DNA from: Marinobacter salsuginis
Lineage (GTDB): Bacteria; Pseudomonadota; Gammaproteobacteria; Pseudomonadales; Oleiphilaceae
NCBI RefSeq assembly: GCF_009617755.1
Contig: NZ_BGZH01000001.1
Coordinates: 2,418,001-2,482,000 of the forward strand
Direction: 5' to 3'
DNA: 64,000 bases
Shown here: piece after piece, positions 36,249 through 45,024 of the stretch
How the letters are laid out: each line of letters opens with the position of its first letter
Numbering within the stretch: position 1 is the first letter of the stretch
Program-made: the position numbers and the translations under genes
Notes under the pieces: generated by a model
Told to the model about the DNA's origin: nothing
What the model saw: the letters and a program-made list of their open reading frames with translations, nothing else
Databases searched by the model: none

Positions 36249-37094
36249 ATGGTCCAGTACACCGAAGTAGGAAAAAGTAACCTGATTGGCACCGATGCGC
36301 CCCGGCCACAGGACAAGAACCCCAGGGGCGTGGATCGTATTATTGCGGTTGCCTCAGGCAAGGGCGGGGTGGGGAAATCCACCGTGTCCTCCAATCTGGC
36401 CGTGGCCATGGCGTCCAAGGGCCTGAAAGTCGGCCTGCTGGATGCCGACGTCTATGGCCCCAGCCAGCCGAGGATGCTGGGTGTGTCTGGCCGACCTTCC
36501 AGCCCGGACGGCAACACCATCCTGCCGCTTCGCAACCACGGCGTGACCCTGATGTCACTCGGGCTGATGACCTCCGAAGAGGAAGCCATTGTCTGGCGCG
36601 GACCCATGCTGATGGGCGCTCTGCAGCAAATGATGAACCAAGTGGACTGGGGAAGGCTGGACGTGTTGCTGGTGGATCTGCCGCCGGGCACTGGCGATGT
36701 CCAGATGACCCTGAGCCAGAAGTTTTTCGTGGCCGGCGCCATCGTGGTGTCGACGCCCCAGGACATTGCCCTGATGGATGCACGCAAAGGCATCGACATG
36801 TTCAAGCGCATGGACGTGCCATTGTTCGGCCTGGTGGAGAACATGGCTTCTTTCATCTGCGATGGCTGCGGCAAGGAGCATCATCCCTTCGGCCACGGTG
36901 GTGCCCGGGCTGAGGCCGAGAAGCTGGGGGCACCGTTCCTCGGTGAAATTCCTCTGGATCTCGATATCAGGATCGGCTCCGATGGCGGGGTGCCCATTGT
37001 GGTGTCCAAGCCCGACAGTCCGCAGGCCCAGGCTTTCCAGCGGCTGGCCGATCAAATCATTGCCTCCGAACAATACGCCCGGGCCGTCCAATGA
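36249..37094 (+). CDS. Mrp/ApbC-type P-loop ATPase for Fe-S cluster delivery
   Basis: A 281-residue ATPase. ASGKGGVGKST is the deviant Walker A, DADVYGPSQPRMLG follows, VLLVDLPPGTGD is Walker B, and CDGC near residue 207 is the CxxC that bridges a [4Fe-4S] cluster in Mrp/Nbp35 dimers. Twenty bases after the polyferredoxin and overlapping the next gene by four. It is probably a dedicated cluster carrier for the FDH machinery, next to a housekeeping Mrp elsewhere. Confidence 0.88.
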   Translation: MVQYTEVGKSNLIGTDAPRPQDKNPRGVDRIIAVASGKGGVGKSTVSSNLAVAMASKGLKVGLLDADVYGPSQPRMLGVSGRPSSPDGNTILPLRNHGVTLMSLGLMTSEEEAIVWRGPMLMGALQQMMNQVDWGRLDVLLVDLPPGTGDVQMTLSQKFFVAGAIVVSTPQDIALMDARKGIDMFKRMDVPLFGLVENMASFICDGCGKEHHPFGHGGARAEAEKLGAPFLGEIPLDLDIRIGSDGGVPIVVSKPDSPQAQAFQRLADQIIASEQYARAVQ

Positions 37095-37798
37095 TCATTG
37101 AGTCTCCCCGTTTCCCACCGCTACTGAGCGGCGAGGTTGTGCCCCCGCATACGGATCCTTTCGATAAGGCCGTCAGCCGTGCCATCGCCGGCGTGGATTC
37201 CGGCACCATTTTCTATTCCGAGGCCGTGGATACCCTGCGCGCGGCACTGGTGCTGGCACCCGAGACGCCGCTGGAAGAGGCTATTCAGGCGGTGTACGTG
37301 GCCCAGATTGGCCTGGCCGAGAGCCTCGGGGCCCTGGCGCCGCCCGAGGTGCCGGTGCAGTTCCAGTGGCCTGACCGCATCAAGGTCAACGGGGCCCTGT
37401 GTGGCAGTGTCCGGTTTGCGGCCGATGTGTCCGACCCCAAAGAAACGCCGAACTGGCTGGTGATCGGTATCGTGGTGCCCTTCACCCATCCTGGCGGCGA
37501 GCCGGGTGAAACGCCGGATCAGACCTGTCTGTACGAAGAGGGCTGTGTAGAGATAATGCCCATGGCGTTGCTGGAGAGCTGGTCCAAGCATACGCTGTTA
37601 TGGCTGACCTATTTTCTGGACAGCGGGTTCGAGCGGGTCCACAACGAGTGGCGTCCGCGCTGCGATACCATTGGCAAGCGCATCGAGGAGCCCAGAGCCG
37701 GCCTGTTCGTGGGTCTGGATGAAAAGGGGCGCATGCTGTTGCGCCAGGATGTGATGACCGAAACTGTTAGCCTGATTGATTATGCGGAGCACCTATGA
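37091..37798 (+). CDS. Biotin/lipoate ligase-fold protein without visible catalytic residues
   Basis: A 235-residue protein of the biotin/lipoate A/B ligase-like family with a C-terminal DUF4444-like part. The block QFQWPDRIKVNGALCGSVRF corresponds to WPND...RKLAGI of BirA, but the catalytic lysine position is occupied by a small residue, and the GRGRRG substrate loop near the N-terminus is missing (DSGTIFYSEAVDTLRAAL). Activity as a ligase therefore looks unlikely. Overlaps mrp by four bases and the DUF6505 gene by four, so the trio is coupled. Confidence 0.75.
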   Translation: MIIESPRFPPLLSGEVVPPHTDPFDKAVSRAIAGVDSGTIFYSEAVDTLRAALVLAPETPLEEAIQAVYVAQIGLAESLGALAPPEVPVQFQWPDRIKVNGALCGSVRFAADVSDPKETPNWLVIGIVVPFTHPGGEPGETPDQTCLYEEGCVEIMPMALLESWSKHTLLWLTYFLDSGFERVHNEWRPRCDTIGKRIEEPRAGLFVGLDEKGRMLLRQDVMTETVSLIDYAEHL

Positions 37799-38271
37799 AA
37801 CTGGCCCGAACCCTGAGACTGGACATTTCCGATGAAAACGTCTTCGAGCGGCCGGCACCCAGTGGGGAGTGGGCCATTTCTGGCGGCTTCGAGTTTTCCA
37901 ACTGGACCGAGGCGGACCTGACAGGCAAAGCCCGGCAAGCCTTCACCAATGGCTGGTACAGCATTGAGTCGGGTGGTCGTGCCAGCTTTGTTGGCGTGTG
38001 CGACATTACCGAGCCGGAGCTGGAGCGGCTACGCCAGACGCTCGCGCAGACTTTTGTGGAGATCTATGGCGCGCCGGACATCGAGGCCGCTTACCCGGTG
38101 GCCTGTGAAGAAATCGACCAGATGCGCAGCATGTGCGAAGACTTTGAGGACAACACCCTGCTGATGGTCAGCCGCACCCTGACCGACCTGGGCGTTGAGG
38201 AAACCTACCGCTCCCGTGGCCCGCAGGATGCCTCACTGGAGGCCTTTGCGGTCCACGGCAGCGTTGACTGA
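37795..38271 (+). CDS. DUF6505 protein
   Basis: A 158-residue acidic soluble protein. MKLARTLRLDISDENVFERPA and the later WYSIESGGRASFVGVCDI match by eye the DUF6505 family seen near formate dehydrogenase accessory genes. No catalytic motif. Its ATG overlaps the previous stop (ATGA). It is convergent with moeA; the stop codons abut at 38271/38272. Function unknown. Confidence 0.7.
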   Translation: MKLARTLRLDISDENVFERPAPSGEWAISGGFEFSNWTEADLTGKARQAFTNGWYSIESGGRASFVGVCDITEPELERLRQTLAQTFVEIYGAPDIEAAYPVACEEIDQMRSMCEDFEDNTLLMVSRTLTDLGVEETYRSRGPQDASLEAFAVHGSVD

Positions 38272-39519
38272 TTACAGGCCGAAGCTGCCGTAGGGAATAA
38301 ATCGGACGGGGGTGCCGGGCTCGATCTGCTGGGCGCTCTCATCCAGTTCCACCAGACCCTCGGACCAGGCCAGACCGGTCACCCGGCCAGAGCCTTCCGA
38401 CCCGAATACCTCGACCTTCCCATCGCGAACCCGTGCCCGCAGCATCTCGCTGCGCCCGGGTTTTTTGTTCTTCGAGAAGTCAGCCGGCATGGTATACGCT
38501 TGGGGCTCGAACCATTCGGCCCCTGCCAACAATGCCATGGCAGGCGCACCAAACCTCAGCGCACAGACCCAGGCGGCCACCGGATTACCCGGCAGACCGA
38601 CTACCGGCGTGCCCCGGAACATGGCAAGCGCCAGAGGACGGCCGGGTTTGATGGCAATGCGCCAGTTACTGATGTCACCGTGTTCTTTCAGGGTTTTCGA
38701 CACATGATCCTCGTCGCCGGCGGACACGCCGCCGCTGGTCAGGATCAGGTCACACTGCTCCGCGCCGCGCTCCAGGGCCGCCTTCACCTCTTCGGCCCGG
38801 TCCAGCACATGGCCAAGATCCACGAGCTCGTAGCCGAGTTGTGATACCAGGGCGCTGAGCATAGGGCGATTGGCGTCGTATATCTGCCAGTCTGTGACGG
38901 GTGCGCCCACCGGCTTCACCTCATCACCGGTGGACAGCACGCCCACCCTTAGTCTCTGATAAACATCAACGGCTTCCACGCCCACGCTGGCAAGCACCGA
39001 AATCTGGGTCGGACTGAGCCGCGTTCCGGCCGTAAGAATCCGGTCCTCGACTTTGATGTCTTCACCGGCTTTGCGGGCATTGGCGCCTGCTTTTAGCGTA
39101 CCGTTCAAATGCAACTGGCCATCCCGGACTTCGCAGTCTTCCTCCAGAACCACGGTATCCGTGCCGGCGGGAATAACCGCGCCTGTCAGAATCCGGATTG
39201 CGTATCCCTTGGGCACCTGCCCCTTGTAAGGCTCACCGGCGGCGCTGCGGCCATCCACCAGAGGCAGGGTGCAGGGCACGTCCGTTAACGGCCCGGCAAG
39301 AGCATAGCCATCCACGGCGGAATTGGTGCTTGGGGGATGAGCCCGGGGCGCATAGACATCACTTGCCAGGATTCGGCCGTTCACCTGTGACAGCGGAACC
39401 TCACGCTCCACCTCCACCACGGGATGCAACCTTGAACGCAACCGCTCAAGGGCTTCTTCGACCGGCGTCCAGTTCACGCCCGGGGGAAGGGCAAAACAGT
39501 CATTGCGAAGCGGCTTCAT
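38272..39519 (-). CDS. moeA: Molybdopterin molybdenumtransferase MoeA
   Basis: A 415-residue enzyme that inserts molybdate (or tungstate) into adenylylated molybdopterin. SAVDGYA near residue 70, GVEAVDVYQRLRVGVLSTGDE near 180, LTSGGVSAGDEDHV near 260 and GLPGNPVAAWV near 305 are the MoeA landmarks. It overlaps mobB by four bases, in an operon fdhD-mobA-mobB-moeA. Since Mo-enzymes need this function generally, it may be the only copy or a cluster-dedicated one. Confidence 0.92.
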   Translation of the reverse strand: MKPLRNDCFALPPGVNWTPVEEALERLRSRLHPVVEVEREVPLSQVNGRILASDVYAPRAHPPSTNSAVDGYALAGPLTDVPCTLPLVDGRSAAGEPYKGQVPKGYAIRILTGAVIPAGTDTVVLEEDCEVRDGQLHLNGTLKAGANARKAGEDIKVEDRILTAGTRLSPTQISVLASVGVEAVDVYQRLRVGVLSTGDEVKPVGAPVTDWQIYDANRPMLSALVSQLGYELVDLGHVLDRAEEVKAALERGAEQCDLILTSGGVSAGDEDHVSKTLKEHGDISNWRIAIKPGRPLALAMFRGTPVVGLPGNPVAAWVCALRFGAPAMALLAGAEWFEPQAYTMPADFSKNKKPGRSEMLRARVRDGKVEVFGSEGSGRVTGLAWSEGLVELDESAQQIEPGTPVRFIPYGSFGL

Positions 39520-40022
39520 GACTCTCTCGCTGGTGGCTGTACATGATCAATAATAAAATCGGCAATGCCGGTGACGTCATTGATATCGAACAAAGGCCCG
39601 GAAAAATCGGCGGCATAGTCGCTGGCAACGGCGATGATGTTGGCGTCTTCCCGGTAAAGGGGCGATCGGCCCGATTCCTGCCGGTGTACTTCAATCTTCG
39701 GGTGCGCGTGGGTTTTGTAACCCTCCACCACGACCCAGTCGCAGGGCGACAGGCGGGCCAGCAAATCCTCCAGTGAGGGCTCACCTGCGCCCCGCAGCTC
39801 GTGCATGATGGCAATGCGCTGGCCCCCGGCCAGAATCACTTCGCGGGCACCGGCTTCACGGTGTTTGTAGCTGTCCGTTCCGGGCTGATCCACGTCCACC
39901 ATGTGGTGGGCGTGCTTGATCGAGCTGACCGTTAAACCCCGGCCGGAAAGTTCGCGAATCAGAGCGGCTGCCAGTGTGGTCTTGCCGGAGTTTTTCCAAC
40001 CTACGATGCCTATAACGTTCAC
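39516..40022 (-). CDS. mobB: MobB, GTP-binding partner of MobA
   Basis: A 168-residue P-loop protein. GWKNSGKTTL near residue 8 is Walker A, and WVVVEGYKTHAHPKIEVHR near 95 is the MobB signature. It assists bis-MGD synthesis. Overlaps both neighbours by four bases (ATGA-type junctions). Confidence 0.92.
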   Translation of the reverse strand: MNVIGIVGWKNSGKTTLAAALIRELSGRGLTVSSIKHAHHMVDVDQPGTDSYKHREAGAREVILAGGQRIAIMHELRGAGEPSLEDLLARLSPCDWVVVEGYKTHAHPKIEVHRQESGRSPLYREDANIIAVASDYAADFSGPLFDINDVTGIADFIIDHVQPPARES

Positions 40023-40606
40023 TTCAGATGCTGCTCCGCCCAGGCCAGATCGTCCGGGGTGTTGATGTTGAAAAAATCGCCCTCGTCAAAAACCACCAGA
40101 GTTTCGCCCTGGGCCTGTGTCCACTGGCGGATCTTGCGTACGCCCTCGTTCAGGGCGGCTCTCAAATCGTCCCTCAAAGCGACCCGCCAGCGCCCGAAGG
40201 TTGGCTGTGGCAGTCGGCCGCGCTCGGGGTCTGGCGTGGCTGCCAGCACCACCGGAGTGTCATGTTCCGCCAGTTTGGCAGCCAGATCCCTGGGAAAGAA
40301 CGGTGTGTCGGCGGCCACGCTGATGAGCCATTCGTGGCCCTGTTCGGCGGCCCAGTCCATGCCCGCGAGCACGCCGGCAAGCGGGCCGGGGAAGCCTTCG
40401 ATGGAGTCCGCCACCACCGGCAGATCCAGGTCGTCGAACCGGCTTAAATCCCCGTTGGCATTCAATACCACGGCATCGACCTGAGGTGTGATCCGTTCGA
40501 TTACCCGCTGGATCAACGACTGGTCGCCGAGCATGAGCCTGCCTTTGTCGCCACCACCCATGCGGTTTGCCTGGCCGCCGGCCAGGATAACTGCACATTG
40601 GCTCAT
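40019..40606 (-). CDS. mobA: MobA, molybdenum cofactor guanylyltransferase
   Basis: A 195-residue nucleotidyltransferase. LAGGQANRMGGGDKG near residue 8 is the GTP/Mg site, and VAADTPFFPRDL near 98 carries the catalytic aspartate. It adds GMP to Mo-molybdopterin, giving the bis-MGD needed by FdhA. Twelve bases after fdhD. Confidence 0.93.
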   Translation of the reverse strand: MSQCAVILAGGQANRMGGGDKGRLMLGDQSLIQRVIERITPQVDAVVLNANGDLSRFDDLDLPVVADSIEGFPGPLAGVLAGMDWAAEQGHEWLISVAADTPFFPRDLAAKLAEHDTPVVLAATPDPERGRLPQPTFGRWRVALRDDLRAALNEGVRKIRQWTQAQGETLVVFDEGDFFNINTPDDLAWAEQHLK

Positions 40607-40618
40607 GCAGTGCCTCCG

Positions 40619-41488
40619 TCAATCATGTTGAGCGCCTTTTCGACGTAGCTTCTTGTCTTCATCGGGTACCTGCGACAAGTCCTGATCGAACACCAGGCGG
40701 TGCTGGCCGCTCAGGCAGGTGAATTTCTTGCCACGCATCCGGCCGATCAGGGTCAGCCCGACCTGACGAGCAATGTCGACTCCCCAGGCGGTGAAGCCCG
40801 AGCGGCTGATCAGAGTGGGAATGCCCATCAGGGATGTTTTTATCACCATCTCCGAGGTCAGGCGGCCGGTGGTATACAGAACCTTGTCTGCGGCCGGAAT
40901 GTTATTCAGGTGCATCCAGCCGGCAATTTTATCGACCGCGTTGTGCCTTCCAACATCCTCCATGTACGCCAGGATTGTTTGTCCCTGGCAAAGCGCTGTG
41001 CCGTGGATGGCGCCGGTTTCCATATACAGGCTAGGCGTATGGTTGATCTGGTAGGAGAGATCGTAAAAGGTGCTGGTGTGCACTGGCGTATCCGGCAGTG
41101 ACAGACCTTCCAGCCCGGCCATCATGTCACCGAACACGGTGCCCACGGCGCAACCGGAGGTGCGGGTTTTCTTTTCCAGCTTGTCCTCGACATCGGTAAC
41201 GCCTGACGTGCGCACCACCGCAACCTCGAGTTCTTCGTCAAAATCGATCCCGGTGACCGTGTCTGTTTCTTTCAGCATGCCCTGGTTGAGCAGGAAGCCG
41301 AGGGCCAGATACTCCGGATGGTCGCCGATGGTCATGGCTGTGACGATCTCCTGGCTGTTCAGGTAGATGGTCAGGGGGCGTTCCTCGATCACGCTGATCG
41401 ATTTGGCCTCACCGTTCTCGTCCACGCCCTCCACTGGGCGAGACAGACGGGGATCCTTGGGATCGGGAAGTATGGGATCAATCGTCAT
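40619..41488 (-). CDS. fdhD: FdhD sulfurtransferase, single-cysteine variant
   Basis: A 289-residue protein that passes sulfur from IscS to the bis-MGD cofactor of formate dehydrogenase. EDVGRHNAVDKIAG and SRSGFTAWGVDIARQVGL are the FdhD signatures. Where E. coli has a CxxC pair (Cys121, Cys124), this protein has TSGCAVGT, so only one cysteine is kept. First gene of the fdhD-mobA-mobB-moeA operon. The ribosome binding site before ATG 41488 is poor. Confidence 0.9.
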   Translation of the reverse strand: MTIDPILPDPKDPRLSRPVEGVDENGEAKSISVIEERPLTIYLNSQEIVTAMTIGDHPEYLALGFLLNQGMLKETDTVTGIDFDEELEVAVVRTSGVTDVEDKLEKKTRTSGCAVGTVFGDMMAGLEGLSLPDTPVHTSTFYDLSYQINHTPSLYMETGAIHGTALCQGQTILAYMEDVGRHNAVDKIAGWMHLNNIPAADKVLYTTGRLTSEMVIKTSLMGIPTLISRSGFTAWGVDIARQVGLTLIGRMRGKKFTCLSGQHRLVFDQDLSQVPDEDKKLRRKGAQHD

Positions 41489-41592
41489 TTTTGTTATAGC
41501 CGTTTCCTGGTCGTACTGGAATGGATGTTGTACGGAGATTGCCAGAGATTAGCCTATTTGGCATTGAGGAAAAACAGCTGCTTTTTGTCAAT

Positions 41593-41617
41593 AAAAAACC
41601 CCGGCAATGCCGGGGTT
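41593..41617 (-). terminator. Rho-independent terminator after tupA
   Basis: On the minus strand a stem of ten or so base pairs, AACCCCGGCA against its complement with a minimal loop, runs straight into TTTTTTATTG. It lies 55 bases after the tupA stop, ends the tupBCA unit and insulates fdhD. Confidence 0.85.
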
Positions 41618-41671
41618 CGATCTGGGCAGGGTAAACAGACGCTCAGTTCAGTCGCCCTTGATCCTTTTGCC

Positions 41672-42478
41672 TCACTGGGCGTTCGGGAAGAACAGTTGCT
41701 GCCCGTCCACTTTGAAGTCGGCAATCGCCTGCTGGCCTTCTTCCGACAGCAGCCAGTTGTGCCACTGGGCTGCCAGGTCGTGTTTGAGGTGTGGGTGCTT
41801 TTCTTCGGAGAGCAGCAAGCTGCCGTACTGGTTAAAAAGTACTTTGTCGCCTGAGAACAGCAGCTCGAGATTCTGGCGATTTTCGAACGCGACCCAGGTA
41901 GCACGGTCGGACATCACATAGGCGTCCATCCCGGCGGCGGTGTTCAGGGTCGGACCCATGCCGCTACCCAGTTCCCGGTACCAGCTGCCGCCCGGTTCCA
42001 CGCCGGCGTTTTCCCAAAGCCTGAGCTCGGCCCGGTTGGTGCCGCTGTCATCGCCTCGCGATGCAAACGGTGCCTCTGCTTCGGCGATGGCCGAGAAGGC
42101 TTCGGCGGCGCTTTCCGCGTCACGGATATTGGCGGGATCGTCTTTCGGGCCGATCAGCACGAAGTCATTGTACATAACGTCTGCCCGCTCGGTGGCAAAG
42201 CCGTTTTCGACAAACCGCTTTTCCCCGGCGGTGTCATGTACCAGCAGGCTGTCGGCGTCGCCCCGGCGGGCAAGCTCAAACGCCTGGCCGGTGCCGACGG
42301 CAACAACGCGGACTTCGATGCCGGTTTTTTCCTCAAACTTGGGCAGGATCGAGTCGAACAGGCCGGAGTTCTGGGTGGACGTGGTTGAGGCCAGCGTTAT
42401 GTAGTCGTCGGCTTGGGCACTGAAGGTCAGGCCCATGGTCGTCACGGCAGCCAGAACCAGATTCAGGGTTTTCTTCAT
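41672..42478 (-). CDS. tupA: Tungstate ABC importer, periplasmic binding protein TupA
   Basis: A 268-residue binding protein. Signal peptide to about residue 23 (TFSAQAD), then LASTTSTQNSGLFD, the TTTSxxxSG-like oxyanion site that separates TupA/WtpA-type proteins from ModA, and SRGDDSGTNRAELRLW. It binds tungstate with high selectivity in characterised relatives. Last gene of tupB-tupC-tupA, with a separate gap of 68 bases that fits extra translation of the binding protein. Confidence 0.92.
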   Translation of the reverse strand: MKKTLNLVLAAVTTMGLTFSAQADDYITLASTTSTQNSGLFDSILPKFEEKTGIEVRVVAVGTGQAFELARRGDADSLLVHDTAGEKRFVENGFATERADVMYNDFVLIGPKDDPANIRDAESAAEAFSAIAEAEAPFASRGDDSGTNRAELRLWENAGVEPGGSWYRELGSGMGPTLNTAAGMDAYVMSDRATWVAFENRQNLELLFSGDKVLFNQYGSLLLSEEKHPHLKHDLAAQWHNWLLSEEGQQAIADFKVDGQQLFFPNAQ

Positions 42479-42546
42479 CTTGTTTTCTCCTTGTTGTGTC
42501 TCATTTGTAGAGCGAGCGATGGTTCGATACGTTTTGCGGTGAGTGA

Positions 42547-43290
42547 TCAGGCCACGAGTTCTCCGCTCAGGAAGGCCTGGGCCTGGCGTGAAACCGGGGC
42601 GTTGAAAAAAACGTTAGCCGGTGTGTGCTCCTGCACTTTGCCTCCAGCCAGAAACAGCACATCTCCGGCAAGCCGCTTGGCCTGGTGCAGGTCATGAGTC
42701 GTCATTACGATGCGTGTACCTCTCTCGTGAAATTCCTGAACGGCGGCTTCCACGTCCTTTATGGCAGCAGGGTCCAGTGCAGAGGTGGGCTCGTCCAGAA
42801 ACAGTACCGAGGGTGAAAGTGCCCAGGCCCGGGCCAGTGCCAAGCGTTGCTTCTCGCCACCCGATAACACCCGGGCGGGCGTGTCGGCACAGGCGGACAG
42901 GCCGAAGCGTGCCAAGGCTTCCCGTGCCAGTTCTGCACGCCGCTTGCGTGGGATGTTATTGACAGCCAGCGCGTGGGTGAGGTTGGCCAGTGCGGAACGG
43001 CGCAGAAGAACTGGGGTCTGAAATACCATGGCCTGACGGGGTTTTTTGTCACCGGACCAGGTTATGACTCCCTCCGTTGCCGCGAGCAGCCCGTGGGCCA
43101 GGCGGAGCATCAGGCTCTTGCCCGCGCCATTGGGGCCCATCACCAGTGTGGGGCCGGGGCCGTCCAGCGTGAATGAGCAGGGTCCGAAAAGCTGGTGGCC
43201 GAGAAGGTTGAACTCGACGTTGTCAAAGCGCAGCGACGGCGGTGCATTGAGTTCGATTTGTCTGTTAACGGGCACGTTCAACGATGTCAT
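42547..43290 (-). CDS. tupC: Tungstate ABC importer ATPase TupC
   Basis: A 247-residue ATPase. Walker A GPNGAGKSL, signature LSGGEKQRLALARA, Walker B VLFLDEPTSALDP. No C-terminal TOBE domain is present, unlike ModC; regulation by oxyanion must come from elsewhere. Overlaps tupB by four bases. Confidence 0.88.
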   Translation of the reverse strand: MTSLNVPVNRQIELNAPPSLRFDNVEFNLLGHQLFGPCSFTLDGPGPTLVMGPNGAGKSLMLRLAHGLLAATEGVITWSGDKKPRQAMVFQTPVLLRRSALANLTHALAVNNIPRKRRAELAREALARFGLSACADTPARVLSGGEKQRLALARAWALSPSVLFLDEPTSALDPAAIKDVEAAVQEFHERGTRIVMTTHDLHQAKRLAGDVLFLAGGKVQEHTPANVFFNAPVSRQAQAFLSGELVA

Positions 43291-43985
43291 CCCATGCGCC
43301 TCTTGGCCGTTTCACTCAAAATGTACGCAGTCGCGTTGATCACCATGACAAGCGTAAGCAGTACAATGCCGAGGCCCAACGCCAGGGGCAGGGCGCCCTT
43401 GCTGGTCTCAAGCACAATGGCCGTTGTCATGACCCGGGTGACGCCGTCAATGTTGCCGCCAACCATCATGACCGCGCCGACTTCCGCGCTGGCCCGGCCG
43501 AACCCTGCGAGCAGAACGGTCAGCAGGGCAAAGCGGGCGTCCCACAGCAGCGTGGGCATCATGCGGGCCTTCGACATGCCCAGCGAAACGAACTGTTCCC
43601 GGTACTCGACCAGCAACTCCTCCACTTTCTGGCGCGAGAGCGCAGCGAGAATGGGTAACACCAGTATCACCTGCGCAATCACCATGGCCCCGGGCGTGAA
43701 CAGAAGACCCAGTTCGCCAAGCGGTCCGGCCCTCGATAGCAGCAGGTAAACGCCAAGCCCTGCCACAACCGGCGGCAGTCCCATCAGCGCATTCAGCGCC
43801 ACAATGACCCCGCCGCGTCCGGGGAACTGCCATAACGCAACCGCAGCGCCCAGTGGAAAACCCAAAAGCGCAGCTATCAGGACTGCAACGAGCGAAACCT
43901 GCAGCGATAGCACCACGATCTGGTACAGCGAAGCATCGAGATTCACCAGCAGCGACAGCGCCACGTAAAACGCATTTTCTTCCAC
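43287..43985 (-). CDS. tupB: Tungstate ABC importer permease TupB
   Basis: A 232-residue permease with five or so transmembrane helices and the EAA-like loop LVEYREQFVSLGMSKARMMPTL replaced in part by the TupB form. GFGRASAEVGAVMMVGGNIDG is conserved in tungstate permeases. First gene of the tup unit, divergent from the oxyanion-binding-like regulator across 116 bases. Confidence 0.88.
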   Translation of the reverse strand: MEENAFYVALSLLVNLDASLYQIVVLSLQVSLVAVLIAALLGFPLGAAVALWQFPGRGGVIVALNALMGLPPVVAGLGVYLLLSRAGPLGELGLLFTPGAMVIAQVILVLPILAALSRQKVEELLVEYREQFVSLGMSKARMMPTLLWDARFALLTVLLAGFGRASAEVGAVMMVGGNIDGVTRVMTTAIVLETSKGALPLALGLGIVLLTLVMVINATAYILSETAKRRMG

Positions 43986-44039
43986 AGCAGCGTCTCCTTA
44001 ATATTGAGCATCGTGGCGTTTTTAACTACGCTTTGCGAT

Positions 44040-44080
44040 GCATTGCGTAAATAATGCAGCTAGAAACAGCATTATGCGTA
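44040..44080. promoter_or_regulatory. Repeat cluster in the tupB/regulator divergent gap
   Basis: Two direct copies of GCATT(AT)GCGTA, at 44040-44049 and 44069-44080, and an inverted pair ATAATGC (44051-44057) / GCATTAT (44069-44075), all in the 116-base divergent promoter region. This looks like the binding site of the neighbouring regulator and would let it control both tup and itself. Confidence 0.55.
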
Positions 44081-44101
44081 TCAACTGACTCCGGAGGTCC
44101 G

Positions 44102-44986
44102 ATGTCTCTGCCTGACTATCTCACTACGGCCGAGGCTGCCGAGTATCTGCGCCTGAAAGAACGAAAGGTCTACGATCTGGTGGGCCAGGGCGTGATTCCC
44201 TGCGTGCGGGTGACGGGAAAGCTTTTATTTCCCCGCCAGCGTATAGACCTCTGGCTGATGAATCATTTGGAGGGTGACGAAGGCGTCAGTGCGCCAACGC
44301 CACCCGTGCTGGTGGGTAGCCAGGATCCGCTGCTGGAGTGGGCGGTGAAGGAGAGCAATGCCGAGCTGGCGATGCTGTGCCAGGGCAGCGGAGACGGGGT
44401 GCAACGCCTGGTCGACGGGCGCGCCATGGTTGCTGGCATGCATATCTGGCACGCGCAGACTGAGCGTTACAATGATCCGGTGACCCTGGGCTTGAGCGGC
44501 ATGCGTGACCTGGTATTGATCCGCTGGGCAAAACGCCGGCAGGGCCTGCTTCTTGCGCCGGATAATCCCCACGGAATTGTGCAACTGGAAGACATCGCCC
44601 GGTCGGGCCTGCGTCTGGCCCACCGCCAGCCCGAGGCCGGTGTTAGTCATCTGCTGCAGAGCCTGCTCGCCAGCTACCGAATCGATGGCAGCCAGCTTGC
44701 CTGGGCCGCACATCCCTCGCTCAGTGAGGACGATCTGGCTCTGGCCATTCGTCAGGGAGAAGCGGATGTCGGTGTGGGTATTGAAGCGGCGGCCAGGCGC
44801 CAGGGCTTGGCATTTATCCCCCTGCAGCAGGAGCACTTCGACCTGGCCATGCGCCGGCGCCATTATTTCGAGCCGGCCATGCAGCGTTTGCTGGCCTTTG
44901 CCGGTAGCGAACGATTCGCGCATAGGGCCGAGACATTGGGCGGGTATGATGTGAGTGAACTTGGTAAAGTAGTGTATAACGCTTGA
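44102..44986 (+). CDS. One-component regulator: excisionase-type HTH fused to a periplasmic-binding-protein-like domain
   Basis: A 294-residue cytoplasmic protein. Residues about 5-55 are a MerR/excisionase-type helix-turn-helix (YLTTAEAAEYLRLKERKVYDL, then FPRQRIDLWL). Residues about 75-290 resemble the PBP-like domain of molybdate-binding proteins (SGDGVQRLVDGRAMVAGMHI, HRQPEAGVSHLLQSLL, GEADVGVGIEAAAR). It lies between the tungstate importer and a molybdate/sulfate permease, so Mo/W oxyanion sensing is the likely role; no ModE is present here. GGAGG precedes ATG 44102. Confidence 0.8.
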   Translation: MSLPDYLTTAEAAEYLRLKERKVYDLVGQGVIPCVRVTGKLLFPRQRIDLWLMNHLEGDEGVSAPTPPVLVGSQDPLLEWAVKESNAELAMLCQGSGDGVQRLVDGRAMVAGMHIWHAQTERYNDPVTLGLSGMRDLVLIRWAKRRQGLLLAPDNPHGIVQLEDIARSGLRLAHRQPEAGVSHLLQSLLASYRIDGSQLAWAAHPSLSEDDLALAIRQGEADVGVGIEAAARRQGLAFIPLQQEHFDLAMRRRHYFEPAMQRLLAFAGSERFAHRAETLGGYDVSELGKVVYNA

Positions 44987-45024
44987 ACGACAACAATAAG
45001 CAGACCATTCAGGCAGGAGCCCTC

